A stretch of 64,000 bases of DNA, from assembly GCF_000169095.1 (NCBI RefSeq), contig NZ_AAVU01000017.1, forward strand, positions 1 to 64,000, read 5' to 3'. The position numbers and the translations under genes are program-made. Below the pieces are notes generated by a model. It saw only the letters and a list, made by a program, of their open reading frames with translations. It ran no database searches and was not told where the DNA came from. Shown here piece after piece: positions 8,568-18,560 of the stretch. Origin of the DNA: Lyngbya sp. PCC 8106. GTDB lineage: Bacteria; Cyanobacteriota; Cyanobacteriia; Cyanobacteriales; Microcoleaceae. Positions within the stretch are counted from its first letter, which is position 1. Each line of letters starts with the position of its first letter.

Positions 8568-9218
8568 ATGCGATCTGAACTTCAAGGCTTAGAAATCACC
8601 AAAGGTGAATTCAAACACCTCAGTGGCTTAGGAATGAATCAGGTTTATCGACCTGCAACCTGGCAGAAATTCGCAAAGGAAGGATTTAAAACCTTAATCA
8701 TATCGATCTTAATTTTAATCAGTTACGGAATCCTAGCGGCAGTTTTTGAACAACATCATCCGTTACTCATTCTTACCCATGTGATCATTGGCGTAGGCGT
8801 TCTTCTCGATGATTTATACAAAATTTTTATCAGTGTCAGAAATCCCGACTTACTGCATATCTTTGATCAAATAGATCGCTATAATGCCATTGTTCAGAGC
8901 TTAATCTTACACGAAGACTTAGAAAAAGCGGGAAATTTAGACGTTAAAATCTATCAGCGAGAACAAGTCCTAGCCGCACTCAACTTTCTTCGCGCCGATC
9001 TGGTTCGAGCCTTGAAAACAGAAAAAATCATTCGCAGAAATAAACAGTTTATTGCAAACAATCAAGACCTCATAGAAACCGATTTAAGTACCATAATCAC
9101 AGCTTTCAACTTCGACGAAACCACCGAACCGGGGCGATTACTCAACGAGTCACTCCAACTCGCCACAGAAGTCCATCAAAAACTTAAGCAGTTGCAACAG
9201 AAACACTCCACCCGTTAA
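8568..9218 (+). CDS. Two-TM membrane protein of unknown function
   Basis: 216 residues: a polar N-terminus, two membrane helices (about 44-60 and 66-84), then a long soluble helical region rich in charged residues that probably forms a coiled coil at the end. Its build parallels the SLATT-like gene 63 nt upstream, and the two may work as a pair in the membrane. I do not recognise the family. The ATG at 8568 follows the gap directly without a clear ribosome-binding site. Confidence 0.6.
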   Translation: MRSELQGLEITKGEFKHLSGLGMNQVYRPATWQKFAKEGFKTLIISILILISYGILAAVFEQHHPLLILTHVIIGVGVLLDDLYKIFISVRNPDLLHIFDQIDRYNAIVQSLILHEDLEKAGNLDVKIYQREQVLAALNFLRADLVRALKTEKIIRRNKQFIANNQDLIETDLSTIITAFNFDETTEPGRLLNESLQLATEVHQKLKQLQQKHSTR

Positions 9219-9735
9219 ATGCTAGGCTGTTGTATTATCTTAATTGAGCGAGAAGACCCGCGCCGTAAGTAACAGGTTGGCGACGGGACGGTGCGTATAA
9301 ACTGCGCGGGAAGCCCACGCAGACAGCCCAAAGATGAATCGCGACCAAAAATGATATAGTAGAGATGGTTTTTGACCCACCGACCGTCTCGGAACATACA
9401 GGCTATACACAACAGAAGCAGGTTTTTAACCTCGCCGAAGAAAGAGCGGAGATCGGGAAGAAAGCTAGATCACTGGTCTAAAAAAATTAAGCCCAAATCT
9501 GCTTTCCTGTTTGAATTTTAGAACCCTCGGGAGGAGGGGGATAGCCTGGGTAGTAGAAAGATCTACTACGGGAGTCAGTGCGATACGCAAGTATGAGCAC
9601 GCACCTCCGGAGACGATGTAAGACCAAAGCTGGAAACTTTTCTGGTAGAGGCAGTTGTCAATCAAACAGGAAGCCCACGCCATAAGCGTGCATTGTTGGT
9701 GATGGGTACTTCACGCACTCGACAAATCACAGCCG
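9219..9735. mobile_element. IS200/IS605-type remnants (TnpB tail and end hairpin)
   Basis: This gap holds broken coding pieces and hairpin ends instead of a gene. GGAAGCCCACGC occurs at the left part (about 9309-9320) and again near 9670-9680. The second copy continues into CACGC-CATAA-GCGTG (9676-9690), a form common at the right ends of cyanobacterial IS200/IS605 elements. The assignment rests on resemblance to known element ends; no intact transposase remains. Confidence 0.5.
9597..9692 (+). pseudogene. C-terminal scrap of a TnpB-like protein
   Basis: In this frame the DNA reads TSGDDVRPKLETFLVEAV, then NQTGSPRHKRA, directly after a stop codon (9594-9596). VRP and VEAGSP-like wording is characteristic of the variable C-termini of cyanobacterial TnpB proteins. 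No start and no catalytic RuvC-like part remain. This is pattern recognition only. Confidence 0.4.
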
Positions 9736-11049
9736 ATGCAACCTAAAATTATTGTACTTGATGACGATCCGACAGGTTCTCAAACTGTTCACAGTTGCTT
9801 GTTATTGACGCAATGGGATATCGATACCTTGCGACTCGGACTGCAAGATCAGTCGCCAATTTTCTTTATCCTCACCAATACAAGAGCGTTAACCCCAGAA
9901 CAAGCCGCCTGCGTCACTCGGGAAGTCACTCAAAACCTCAAACAAGCGATCGCCGCAGAGTCTATCGAAGATTTTCTGGTTGTCAGCCGTTCCGACTCCA
10001 CCTTACGGGGTCATTATCCAGTCGAAACCGACGTGATCGCCGAAGAACTCGGGGGTTTTGACGCTCATTTTCTGGTTCCCGCCTTTTTTGAAGGGGGACG
10101 CATCACCCGCAATAGCGTTCATTACTTGATGGTTAACGGAGTTCCTACCCCTGTCCATGAAACTGAATTCGCCCAAGATTCTGTATTTGGCTACAGTTAC
10201 AGTTATTTACCAGATTATGTAGCGGAAAAAACCCAGGGTAAAATTCCCGCGACTGCGGTTGAACGCTTTGTCTTGGATGATATTCGGATCGGGACTCAAC
10301 ATCGTCTGATGCAGCTTTCTGGGAACCAATGCGTTGTCGTTGATGGGGAAAACCAAGCGGACTTAGATCGGTTTGCATCTGATGTTTTAGCCACTGCTAA
10401 AAAAGGAAAACGTTTTCTGTTTCGTAGTGCGGCGAGTATTCTCACCTCTCTCGCTTCCCTCGGGCCTCAACCTGTTCCACCGGACGAGATGGCAAAATAT
10501 AGCCGTGAGGGAAAACCGGGTGTTGTCTTGATGGGTTCTCATGTCAAAAAGTCAACCCAACAACTCGAACGCCTCCTCCAAGAATCATCAGTTGTCGGAA
10601 TAGAAGTGGATGTTTCGCATTTACTCGAAGACAGCGCCGTTCAACGTCAGGATCTATTAACTCAAATTCTCCAACACATTCAGCAAGTTCACAGCGAAGG
10701 GAAAACACCTGTTATTTATACCAGTCGTGAAGAACTGACTTTTAACAGCGTTGAAAATCGCCTTAAATTTGGGGCTGCGGTTTCCGATTTATTAATGGAT
10801 ATTGTGCGAGGTTTACCCGCAGATATTGGATTTTTAATTAGCAAAGGTGGAATTACCTCAAATGACGTTTTAAGTAAAGGTTTAGCCTTGAAAACCGCTC
10901 GGTTATTGGGTCAAGTTATTGATGGATGTTCAATGGTTAAAACCTCCGATCATCATCCTCAATTTCCAAATTTACCTGTTGTTTTGTTTCCGGGGAATGT
11001 AGGGGATACTGATGGTTTAGTCACAGTTCATCATCGACTTAGCCAATAG
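9736..11049 (+). CDS. Four-carbon acid sugar kinase family protein (DUF1537)
   Basis: 437 residues opening with IIVLDDDPTGSQTVHSC, the signature of the DUF1537/OtnK-type kinase family that phosphorylates four-carbon acid sugars such as erythronate or threonate. Further family features are SRSDSTLRGHYPVETDVI and, in the C-terminal nucleotide-binding domain, ISKGGITSNDVLSKGL and VVLFPGNVGDTDGL. Length fits the family. The usual isomerase and aldolase partners are not adjacent, so the physiological substrate is open. The IS remnant upstream ends right at this gene and may have altered its promoter. Confidence 0.87.
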   Translation: MQPKIIVLDDDPTGSQTVHSCLLLTQWDIDTLRLGLQDQSPIFFILTNTRALTPEQAACVTREVTQNLKQAIAAESIEDFLVVSRSDSTLRGHYPVETDVIAEELGGFDAHFLVPAFFEGGRITRNSVHYLMVNGVPTPVHETEFAQDSVFGYSYSYLPDYVAEKTQGKIPATAVERFVLDDIRIGTQHRLMQLSGNQCVVVDGENQADLDRFASDVLATAKKGKRFLFRSAASILTSLASLGPQPVPPDEMAKYSREGKPGVVLMGSHVKKSTQQLERLLQESSVVGIEVDVSHLLEDSAVQRQDLLTQILQHIQQVHSEGKTPVIYTSREELTFNSVENRLKFGAAVSDLLMDIVRGLPADIGFLISKGGITSNDVLSKGLALKTARLLGQVIDGCSMVKTSDHHPQFPNLPVVLFPGNVGDTDGLVTVHHRLSQ

Positions 11050-11249
11050 AGTTGATCATTGAGTATTCATCTGATTAAATCAACAGGAAATACAAATCTG
11101 AGGATAGAGGAGATCAGGAAATTAACACCCAATCTGAGTTAAAACCTGAACTCCAAACTCAATATTAACCGCTGACTAGATTCATTAATTGGGCTTTTTG
11201 CGGCGAATAAAAATGCTTTGACCTGATGGGAAAGAAGATTTAAGGAAGA

Positions 11250-12641
11250 TTAATCCCATCCCTGAATCGGAGCAACTTCTAAGACCCCAGAAGGCATCAT
11301 AAGCACTTCAAATTCAATCAAATCCTGCGTTAAAATCTCCCCCTGACGTAATTCCTCTAAAGGCGTTTCTGCAACCCAATCAGAAGCAGCAGCGTTCATC
11401 GGTTGATAAGAGGCAATTTTTCCATCCGTAGTCATTTGAACCCGATAAACCAAAGTGTCGTTAAATCGAACAGACTGCCAATTTTGATCAATGGAGTTGT
11501 ACAATATTTGGTTTAACTCTACTAACGTCTGGGGAGATAGAATTTTAGATGCAGCGAGTTGGGGTTTTGAATTCACCTCAGCCGATATTAGTGTATTGTT
11601 TGTTGGTGAACGTTCCGATGAAGAAATCTCCCACAACTTCACCGTTTCGTCACTACTTCCACTCGCTAAAATCTGACTATCTGGACTAAATGCTACCGAC
11701 CAAATCGGTTTTTTATGACCTTCCCATTGACTCATTTGTTGACCTGTCTTTGGGTTCCACAGTCGAATAATTTTATCATAACCCCCACTGGCTAAAGTTT
11801 GACTATCTGGACTAAAAGCCAAGGACAAAACCGCTCTAGAATGTCCCTTAAGAGTCTGTTGTAATTGGAGGTTATTCAGATCCCATAATTTAATCGTTTT
11901 GTCGGTACTTGCAGTAGCTAAAGTTTGACCATCAGGACTCAATGCAACAGACCAAACTGCTTGAGAATGTGCTGTTATAGTTTGTAGCCGTTTTCCATCT
12001 GTTAATGACCAAATTTCAACCGACCCATTTTCACTCCCACTCACTAACGTTTGAGTATCAGAATTAAAGACAATTGAACGAACCCAGTCAGAAGTTTTTA
12101 GGGTTAAATGTTTTTTTCCAGTTGACAAATTCCAGAGTTTAATTGTTTTGTCAACACTCCCACTAGCCAACCATTTTCCATCATAACTAATCGCTAAGGT
12201 TTTAACATCTTCTATATGACCTTTGAGAGTACGAATTAGTTCACCTGTTTCTAGATTCCAAAGTCTGATGCGGTTATCCCAACCTCCGCTGACAAGAACC
12301 TTGCTATCCGGACTCACAACTAATGTTTCAATCGCATCCGTATGACCCGAAAGGCTATGAAGAAGTTGACCTGTTTCTAGATTCCAAATTTTAATTTTAC
12401 CGTCATAACTTGCACTGGCTAAGTATTGATTATTAGGAGAAATAGCCAGTGCATAAACCCAAGTCGAATGTCCGAGGAGTGTTTTAGAAGCGGGTAAGCG
12501 CAAGGGTTCTTGAGTCTTGGGTTCACTAAAAACGGAAGGTTGAAACTGTGGCTTCGGCCAACTTAAACCCAGTACAATCGTAATCGTGGAAAGGGTTAGT
12601 ATTGTCGGATATTTCCAGTGGTAACGTTGTGACTGTATCAT
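11250..12641 (-). CDS. Membrane-anchored seven-bladed WD40 protein
   Basis: 463 residues. One hydrophobic segment near the start (about 13-27) serves as signal anchor, then seven WD40 repeats span about 52-345. Each carries GH near its start and a D-x-x-[IV]-[KR]-[LI]-W end, for example DKTIKLWDLNN. Seven blades make one complete propeller. A C-terminal domain of about 110 residues follows, ending EVAPIQGWD, which has no repeat pattern and is probably the specific functional part. Function unknown; WD40 propellers are protein-binding platforms. Confidence 0.85.
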   Translation of the reverse strand: MIQSQRYHWKYPTILTLSTITIVLGLSWPKPQFQPSVFSEPKTQEPLRLPASKTLLGHSTWVYALAISPNNQYLASASYDGKIKIWNLETGQLLHSLSGHTDAIETLVVSPDSKVLVSGGWDNRIRLWNLETGELIRTLKGHIEDVKTLAISYDGKWLASGSVDKTIKLWNLSTGKKHLTLKTSDWVRSIVFNSDTQTLVSGSENGSVEIWSLTDGKRLQTITAHSQAVWSVALSPDGQTLATASTDKTIKLWDLNNLQLQQTLKGHSRAVLSLAFSPDSQTLASGGYDKIIRLWNPKTGQQMSQWEGHKKPIWSVAFSPDSQILASGSSDETVKLWEISSSERSPTNNTLISAEVNSKPQLAASKILSPQTLVELNQILYNSIDQNWQSVRFNDTLVYRVQMTTDGKIASYQPMNAAASDWVAETPLEELRQGEILTQDLIEFEVLMMPSGVLEVAPIQGWD

Positions 12642-12744
12642 GGGTTTATTCTCTGTGTTAAATGTGAGGTCAATGGGTGAGAAAATAATAAGCTCAGAGG
12701 GTATAGTCAGGATATTCAGTCAAGTTTTAGCGTGAAAATTAACA

Positions 12745-13287
12745 TTAGTAATTGCGAGCAACAGGCTTTTTAGTTGTGTTTTTTCCTTGATTTTCCATCC
12801 ACATCCGCACCAAGAATAACACCGTTGTTCCCGTCATTAAAATCATCGCAATCGGAGTGAGATAAGTCCAATGTCCAGACATTTTATCCCAAACGTGCCA
12901 AGTCAGTAGAAAGATGGCAACATAGGTGAGTTGATGGATTTTCTTCCAATTTTTCTTGAGCTTTTTCACACTCCAGTCATTAGAAGTAATCGCAAGAATG
13001 GCAAAGATTAAGAAAGTAAAGACACCTTGAATATAAATCCAAGAGCTTTTCAAATCGAAAAAGTCAATACTGCGCTGACGAACGAGTAAATATCCATGAC
13101 CAACAGCAAAACCAAACGAAATAATTCCAATTAAACGGCGCTGTTTGAGGAGAAATTTAGGAATTCCGGTTTGTCGGGTTTGAGGAAAGACAATTCTGAG
13201 AATCGTCGGTGAGAGTGTGATGACATAGCTAATCAACGCCAAAATTCCTAAAATATGAGGGAGTGAAGGAGTATCTAAGGTGAACAT
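12745..13287 (-). CDS. Ferric reductase-like transmembrane protein
   Basis: About 180 residues with five to six membrane helices. Histidines within helices (GFAVGHGYLL, KIHQLTYVAIFLLTWHVW) are spaced like the haem-binding histidines of the ferric reductase-like transmembrane domain (YedZ/MsrQ and NADPH-oxidase cores). It likely carries b-type haem and moves electrons across the membrane; no flavin or NAD domain is attached. The ATG at 13287 is chosen because GGAAAG lies 5 nt upstream; the frame extends to a TTG at 13311. Confidence 0.72.
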   Translation of the reverse strand: MFTLDTPSLPHILGILALISYVITLSPTILRIVFPQTRQTGIPKFLLKQRRLIGIISFGFAVGHGYLLVRQRSIDFFDLKSSWIYIQGVFTFLIFAILAITSNDWSVKKLKKNWKKIHQLTYVAIFLLTWHVWDKMSGHWTYLTPIAMILMTGTTVLFLVRMWMENQGKNTTKKPVARNY

Positions 13288-13690
13288 AATTCTTTCCAGT
13301 AAATGACTCAAGAAGAACTTGATACAGTTCGATTTTTCGGGTGATAACAGTCACCTTGGGGAAGGATCAGGACATCAATAAATAACTCTATAATTCAAGC
13401 AAAGATGAACAATGCTGAATGCCTTTTCTATTCACGCTTATCTTTTTAAAAATCAGCGTTTACCTAAACTCACAGATCACTTTAATTTTGTCCAAATACC
13501 AAGCGGTATAAATGACCAAGTGTTTAGACTTTTTGGGTTGATTCTCTGTCAATCAACTATACAGGGATCAACTGATCAAATGCACCCATCTATCGTTGAG
13601 TTTTGAACCTAGACTAAAGATTAGGTAGAAACTGACCTGGAGTTTAGGGATGAATCTGAACTTGGGGCTAAGAGCAAAGAACATTCCTAA

Positions 13691-15817
13691 TTACACAACC
13701 GCAACAAAGTCAGTCGGTGTTAAACTTGCAGTGACACCATCGACAATCGCTAAGGTTTCATCTCCGAAAACCACTTCGGTATTGTTACCATTGACATTGA
13801 AAGAAAGCTGACTAACCTCTAAACCGTTCACCAAACCAATCAAATCTTTACCGATATTAAAGTCAGCAATCAAATCAGTTCCTTGACCCACACCGACAAC
13901 AAAAGTATCATTACCTTGACCGCCAGTGACCGTATCATTACCCAAACCGCCCCAGAGTAAATCATCACCGTGATCCCCCCAGAGTTGATCGTCGCCTTCA
14001 TCGCCATAGAGAGTATCATTTCCGCCCTTACCGCCCAGGCGATCGTTACCAAAGCCGCCAGAAAGGATATCATCACCGCCAACGGAACCGCCCGGAGAAC
14101 GATGATTGCGATCGCCCCGCAGGATATCATCCCCATCTCCACCAAACAGTTGATCGTCGCCCAAACCCCCTGCTAGAGTATCATTACCCGCACGACCATA
14201 CAATTTCTCTGAGATTTCAGTACCGACGAGTTCATCTGCATCTCGGCTACCAAACAGAATATTTTGTTCTTGTCCGCCCTCAATGTAAAATTGAGCTTGT
14301 TCAAAGACTTCCGTCGCGACATCTTGTCCGAGAGTCCGACCATTCAAGTCCCCATCTTCAAAGTGAATTCCTCCAAACAGGCGAGACAAACCTGCTTCAT
14401 CAGCAGCTTCCGAAAAAGTATCCCAAGCCAGCGTGACTTCTTGTTGGGGAGTCAGGTTCGGTTCAAAGCGAGATTGACCCGGTTCAAAGGTCACAGAAGC
14501 CCCAAAATTATCACTTCCAGTGACTAATTCTAGAATAGTTGCAGCAGAAGCACTGAAGGTACTGTGTCCAGAAACATATTCTGCAAAAGGCGGTGAAACA
14601 TGGCTTCCGGGAGTTTGATAGGTGGTGAAATCACTCGCTAGGATGGTTTGAGTGCCTTCTCCGGGGCCTGCCCAAGCTTCAACCGCATAACCGCCCAGTT
14701 CCTCGTTAAACTCACCAATTAAGCCCAAATCACCCAGTTCTCGCACCAAACGTACCGGACGGGTATACTCATAATGAGTTTTGGCTTCCCAAGTAGCGAC
14801 CCCCGCATCAAAGACTGCATTTCCCAAACCAAAGAATAACTTCGCATCTTGATCGAGAGAATGATCATTTTGGGCGGAAGTATATTGTCCAAAGGTCATC
14901 CAAGTTCCAGGGGGGAAGGATGTACCGCCTCCATCTTCCCAGAATTCCGCAATCAGTTTTTGTTCATCGGTGAGATTAGCACTGGTTTCGACAACTTGTT
15001 CAGCTTGGGCGATAAATTCAGGATTGATAATGGTACCAACGATATCGCGGTTAATGTCTACTACAGCACCATCTGCTAAGGTTATAGTTCGCGCTTCGAG
15101 ATCAACCTCTCCTTCGACCAACAAAAAGGGTTCAGGGGCTTCAGGGCGCAACTGATCACCGGAGTCTAAGCCAAAGGGAGTGACATCACCCCATTGTGGG
15201 GTTAAATATTCTTGTAGGGGAGCATCAGGGTTATCAACTGGGATGTGTTCTGGTGTCCAAGATTCGATGTCTACCAGTTGTTCAGGGGTGTTAACAGGTT
15301 GATAATCGGTCGTGTTAGCGTAGTCATTGAGTTGGTTAGAACCGTCTTGGTGACGAAATTCTAATAAAGCGTTTGCAGAGACATTACCAATTCCGGCCGC
15401 CGTTGTGGTATCAGTGGTAGTATTATTGGGGTCAAAGCCCAAATCTGCCATTAACCCATCAAAAATCTCAACTTGATCTGGAAATAAATCTGTTAACACC
15501 CGATAGGCGGAATAGCTCATCGCCTCTATTTTATGAGCATCGGTGTTTTCAGCTTCTGGACGTTGCAGTTGATCACCCAGTTGAGTGGCTACCGCAACTT
15601 GGTCGTAAGCAGCCCAAGCATCAAACATGGCGGTGTGTACCATACTGTAAGCACGAGAGCCAACAGTTGGGCCGACTTTGGTTTCAGTCACGGCTTGTTG
15701 AGCGGCTTGATCCCACATCACAGAAATAGTCGGTGAAGGGTCGTTGATATTCACCAGTTGGGTATTGGGATCAAGAAGCAGTTCCACAGAGTTGGTTTGA
15801 CTTTCTGAGGTAGACAT
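13691..15817 (-). CDS. Vanadium-dependent haloperoxidase with C-terminal RTX repeats
   Basis: 708 residues. Residues to about 520 form a vanadium haloperoxidase / PAP2-type domain: YVSGHSTFSASAATI contains the catalytic histidine box, and LFGGIHFEDGDLNGRTLG the second histidine with the phosphate/vanadate-binding Arg. Residues after about 530 contain GGxGxDxLxG nonapeptide repeats that bind Ca2+ and mark type I secretion. It is therefore probably a secreted enzyme that makes hypohalous acid from halide and H2O2. No signal peptide is seen, as expected for RTX export. The frame is open to a TTG at 15865; the ATG at 15817 is preferred. No T1SS genes are nearby. Confidence 0.85.
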   Translation of the reverse strand: MSTSESQTNSVELLLDPNTQLVNINDPSPTISVMWDQAAQQAVTETKVGPTVGSRAYSMVHTAMFDAWAAYDQVAVATQLGDQLQRPEAENTDAHKIEAMSYSAYRVLTDLFPDQVEIFDGLMADLGFDPNNTTTDTTTAAGIGNVSANALLEFRHQDGSNQLNDYANTTDYQPVNTPEQLVDIESWTPEHIPVDNPDAPLQEYLTPQWGDVTPFGLDSGDQLRPEAPEPFLLVEGEVDLEARTITLADGAVVDINRDIVGTIINPEFIAQAEQVVETSANLTDEQKLIAEFWEDGGGTSFPPGTWMTFGQYTSAQNDHSLDQDAKLFFGLGNAVFDAGVATWEAKTHYEYTRPVRLVRELGDLGLIGEFNEELGGYAVEAWAGPGEGTQTILASDFTTYQTPGSHVSPPFAEYVSGHSTFSASAATILELVTGSDNFGASVTFEPGQSRFEPNLTPQQEVTLAWDTFSEAADEAGLSRLFGGIHFEDGDLNGRTLGQDVATEVFEQAQFYIEGGQEQNILFGSRDADELVGTEISEKLYGRAGNDTLAGGLGDDQLFGGDGDDILRGDRNHRSPGGSVGGDDILSGGFGNDRLGGKGGNDTLYGDEGDDQLWGDHGDDLLWGGLGNDTVTGGQGNDTFVVGVGQGTDLIADFNIGKDLIGLVNGLEVSQLSFNVNGNNTEVVFGDETLAIVDGVTASLTPTDFVAVV
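13880..14190 (-). repeat. RTX (GGxGxDxL) calcium-binding repeat block
   Basis: Within the haloperoxidase gene, successive nonapeptides such as GGLGDDQLFGGDGDDIL, GGFGNDRLGG and GGLGNDTVTGGQGNDTF occur. They are coded by Gly/Asp-rich DNA that reads poorly in other frames. One interruption (GDRNHRSPGGSVGGDD) splits the block. Confidence 0.8.
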
Positions 15818-16380
15818 TTTAGGATTGAAGGTGAAAAATAAAGTTAATTTGAGAGTCAAAATCAAGTTTGACTCTTGTTTTTTTTGAGAAGTCGAATAGC
15901 TGTAAATGAGCGACTCGCTTTCCTAATCTAACCTATCTCTTGGATTGGAGAGCTTATGCAACTTGTTGCCAACTGTTCGGCTCCAAATCAGACGATGCTT
16001 CATTTTTGGCGAATTCTGCCTAAACTTCTACATCTCGATAGGCGTTAGTTTGATATAAGGTTGGACTCCATGAATTTATGCAGAAAAATCATACATTTTT
16101 TTTAGAGATAACCTAAAATTAGGAGTTTTAACTTATTACTATCATTAAATATGGATCGAGTTTTTGTAGTGGGAAAAAGTGGGTATTTGTTGACAACGAG
16201 GGACTGACATTTTCTCACTGATCAAAGGTTTGACAAAAATCCAGTCTCAACCCAATCAAGTCAGATCAGACCTAATCACGCAATCGGGCAACCAATTCCT
16301 GTTAAAATAATCAAGCCGAAAATGTCGCTGTTGAGTGATCGGCTCTTGAACGTCTCAGTGCTAGACATTAACGCAGAATC
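15818..16380. other. Intergenic region, divergent promoters of haloperoxidase gene and minC
   Basis: About 560 bp, AT-rich, including the optional N-terminal extension of the haloperoxidase frame. A TTGACA at 16230-16235 could be a -35 box but no good -10 follows at 16-18 bp. I see no RNA gene. Confidence 0.35.
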
Positions 16381-17229
16381 ATGCAATCTGATACCTCATC
16401 CTCTACGACTGTTACGCCCGAAAATACTGTTCAACCCAAAGACCAAGCGACCCCACCCTCTGTTAATCTTCAGCAGCAAGTGCGGTTTAAAAGTCTCGAT
16501 GGACGGCTGTTATTAATATTACCCCCAGAAACCCCCAATTTAGAAGATTCCGATCCCCCCACAGGTAGCCAGTGGACAGAACTTTGGCAACAGCTTAAAC
16601 ATCGAATTAACGGGAGTGAACACGCTTGGAAACCTGATACAGAAGTGCATTTGATCGCCGGAAATCGACTGTTAGATGTGCGTCAACTCCAAGAGATTGC
16701 CGAAGCTTTAACCATCGCCCAACTGCACCTGAAGCGAGTCCAAACCTCTCGACGCCAAACTGCTGTCGCCGCAGCCACCGTTGGTTATTCTGTTGATCAA
16801 GACTCAGAACGCAATAAACTTAATAATACCTCCATAGACAAAGCAGACTCTCAAGCTGATCCTCTCTATTTGCAAACGACTCTGCGTTCGGGAATGGAAG
16901 TCAAACATCCGGGGACTGTGATCATTGTCGGAGATGTCAATCCGGGAAGTACAGTCGTTGCAGAAGGAGATATTATCATTTGGGGACGATTGCGCGGTAG
17001 CGTTCATGCCGGAGTGAATGGCAATCTCAAGAGTATGATTATGGCGTTGCAGATGGAACCGACTTTAATTCGGATTGCGGATCAGATGGCCAGAGGCCCG
17101 GAAAAACCACCTGCTCAATTTTATCCAGAAATTGCTTATATGACCTCTCAAGGTGTTCGGATTAGTAAAGCTTCCGATTACGCTAAAGTGAAGCTTTGGC
17201 AAGTTCGAGGTGATCGAGCTAAAGACTAA
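16381..17229 (+). CDS. minC: Septum site-determining protein MinC
   Basis: 282 residues. The C-terminal ~105 residues are the MinC beta-helix domain, with VIIVGDVNPGSTVVAEGDII and WGRLRGSVHAG and the conserved tail. The N-terminal half is the FtsZ-binding domain plus a longer linker, as in other cyanobacteria. With MinD it blocks FtsZ ring assembly away from mid-cell. It is the first gene of minC-minD-minE; 242 bp separate it from minD, so a separate minD promoter is possible. Confidence 0.95.
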   Translation: MQSDTSSSTTVTPENTVQPKDQATPPSVNLQQQVRFKSLDGRLLLILPPETPNLEDSDPPTGSQWTELWQQLKHRINGSEHAWKPDTEVHLIAGNRLLDVRQLQEIAEALTIAQLHLKRVQTSRRQTAVAAATVGYSVDQDSERNKLNNTSIDKADSQADPLYLQTTLRSGMEVKHPGTVIIVGDVNPGSTVVAEGDIIIWGRLRGSVHAGVNGNLKSMIMALQMEPTLIRIADQMARGPEKPPAQFYPEIAYMTSQGVRISKASDYAKVKLWQVRGDRAKD

Positions 17230-17471
17230 AATTGTTATTCAACCTCTACCCCACTAGATTATCCTCAAGTTCTCCAGCCAAAAACCAGCACAAACTAGAC
17301 AAACAGGAGCAAGACAGGAATAAGCTTGCATTTGCAGAGATTCTCAGGCATGATTCACTCAAAACATCTGATTTTTCAAGTGTCTTGAGTAGACAAATGA
17401 TTACCTAGATTGGCGATTTAACGACTATTCTAATATTCTTAAGTCCCTAACGGCTAACACACAAAACGAGC

Positions 17472-18284
17472 ATGAGTCGCATTATTGTTATTACCTCAGG
17501 CAAGGGAGGAGTGGGTAAAACCACCTGTACAGCAAACATTGGCATGGCTCTGGCAAAAAAAGGACGTCAGGTTGCCGTGATTGATGCCGATTTTGGATTG
17601 AGAAATCTAGACTTACTGTTAGGTCTAGAAAATCGGATTGTTTATACAGCGTTGGAAGTGCTATCAGGAGAGTGTCGTCTAGAACAGGCATTAGTCAAAG
17701 ATAAACGACAGCCGAATTTGGTGCTATTACCTGCCGCTCAAAACCGCATGAAAGATGCAGTCACCCCCGAACAGATGAAAGAATTAGTCGGGATGTTAGA
17801 AGCAAAATCCTATGACTACGTGGTGATTGACTGTCCAGCAGGAATTGAACAAGGCTTCCAAAATGCGATCGCCCCGGCGAAAGAAGCAGTAATTGTAACC
17901 ACACCCGAGATTTCAGCAGTACGAGATGCAGATCGGGTGATTGGTTTACTCGAAGCCAATAATATCAAACGAATCCGCCTTCTGATTAACCGCATTCGAC
18001 CTCAAATGGTACAGTCAAACGACATGATGTCTGTCCAGGATGTCGAAGAAATTCTGGCAATTCCGCTCGTGGGTGTTGTTCCCGATGATGAAGGGGTGAT
18101 TGTTTCCACGAATAAAGGAGAACCCCTAGTCTTGGCGGAAACCTTGACTCCAGCAGCAAAAGCTTTTGGCAATATTGCGCGGCGTCTCGAAGGCGAAAAA
18201 GTGGAATTTATTGATTTTAATCCTCCCGAAGAAGGATTCTTGACTCGATTACGCCGACTATTCTCGTCTAAAATTCTGGGTTAA
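17472..18284 (+). CDS. minD: Septum site-determining ATPase MinD
   Basis: 270 residues. It has the deviant Walker A SGKGGVGKTT at about 9-18, VIDADFGLRNLD, the Walker B region YDYVVIDCPAGIEQGF, and a C-terminal amphipathic membrane-targeting helix FLTRLRRLFSSKILG. The ATP-bound dimer sits on the membrane, recruits MinC and is released by MinE. All active-site residues are in place. Confidence 0.97.
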   Translation: MSRIIVITSGKGGVGKTTCTANIGMALAKKGRQVAVIDADFGLRNLDLLLGLENRIVYTALEVLSGECRLEQALVKDKRQPNLVLLPAAQNRMKDAVTPEQMKELVGMLEAKSYDYVVIDCPAGIEQGFQNAIAPAKEAVIVTTPEISAVRDADRVIGLLEANNIKRIRLLINRIRPQMVQSNDMMSVQDVEEILAIPLVGVVPDDEGVIVSTNKGEPLVLAETLTPAAKAFGNIARRLEGEKVEFIDFNPPEEGFLTRLRRLFSSKILG

Positions 18285-18560
18285 GGGGCAGTTTTTCGAT
18301 TTCTCTAAAAATTTTTCTCTTGAAATTGTCGTTGATCACCGCTGATCCAATTCGGTTATAGATTATTAGTTCCCCGTCAACCGACAGACACCCTCTATAA
18401 CCGTTCGTCAACAGAGGAAAATCAAAAGTCGATAGAAACCAAAGCAAGTCTGAATTTTGAGCTAATAGGGATAACTGATGACGGCTCACTAACATCCCCC
18501 CCTCTGAGTGCAATCTCCAGTTCTAACCCGAAACGCGATCCTCACCGAATCGAAAATCCG

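Noticed and set aside
13412..13606. 64-codon plus-strand ORF
   Set aside because: No ribosome-binding site and no recognisable features in an intergenic stretch.
13870..14145. Second minus-strand frame in the RTX region
   Set aside because: Low-complexity frame shadow of Gly/Asp repeats in the haloperoxidase gene.
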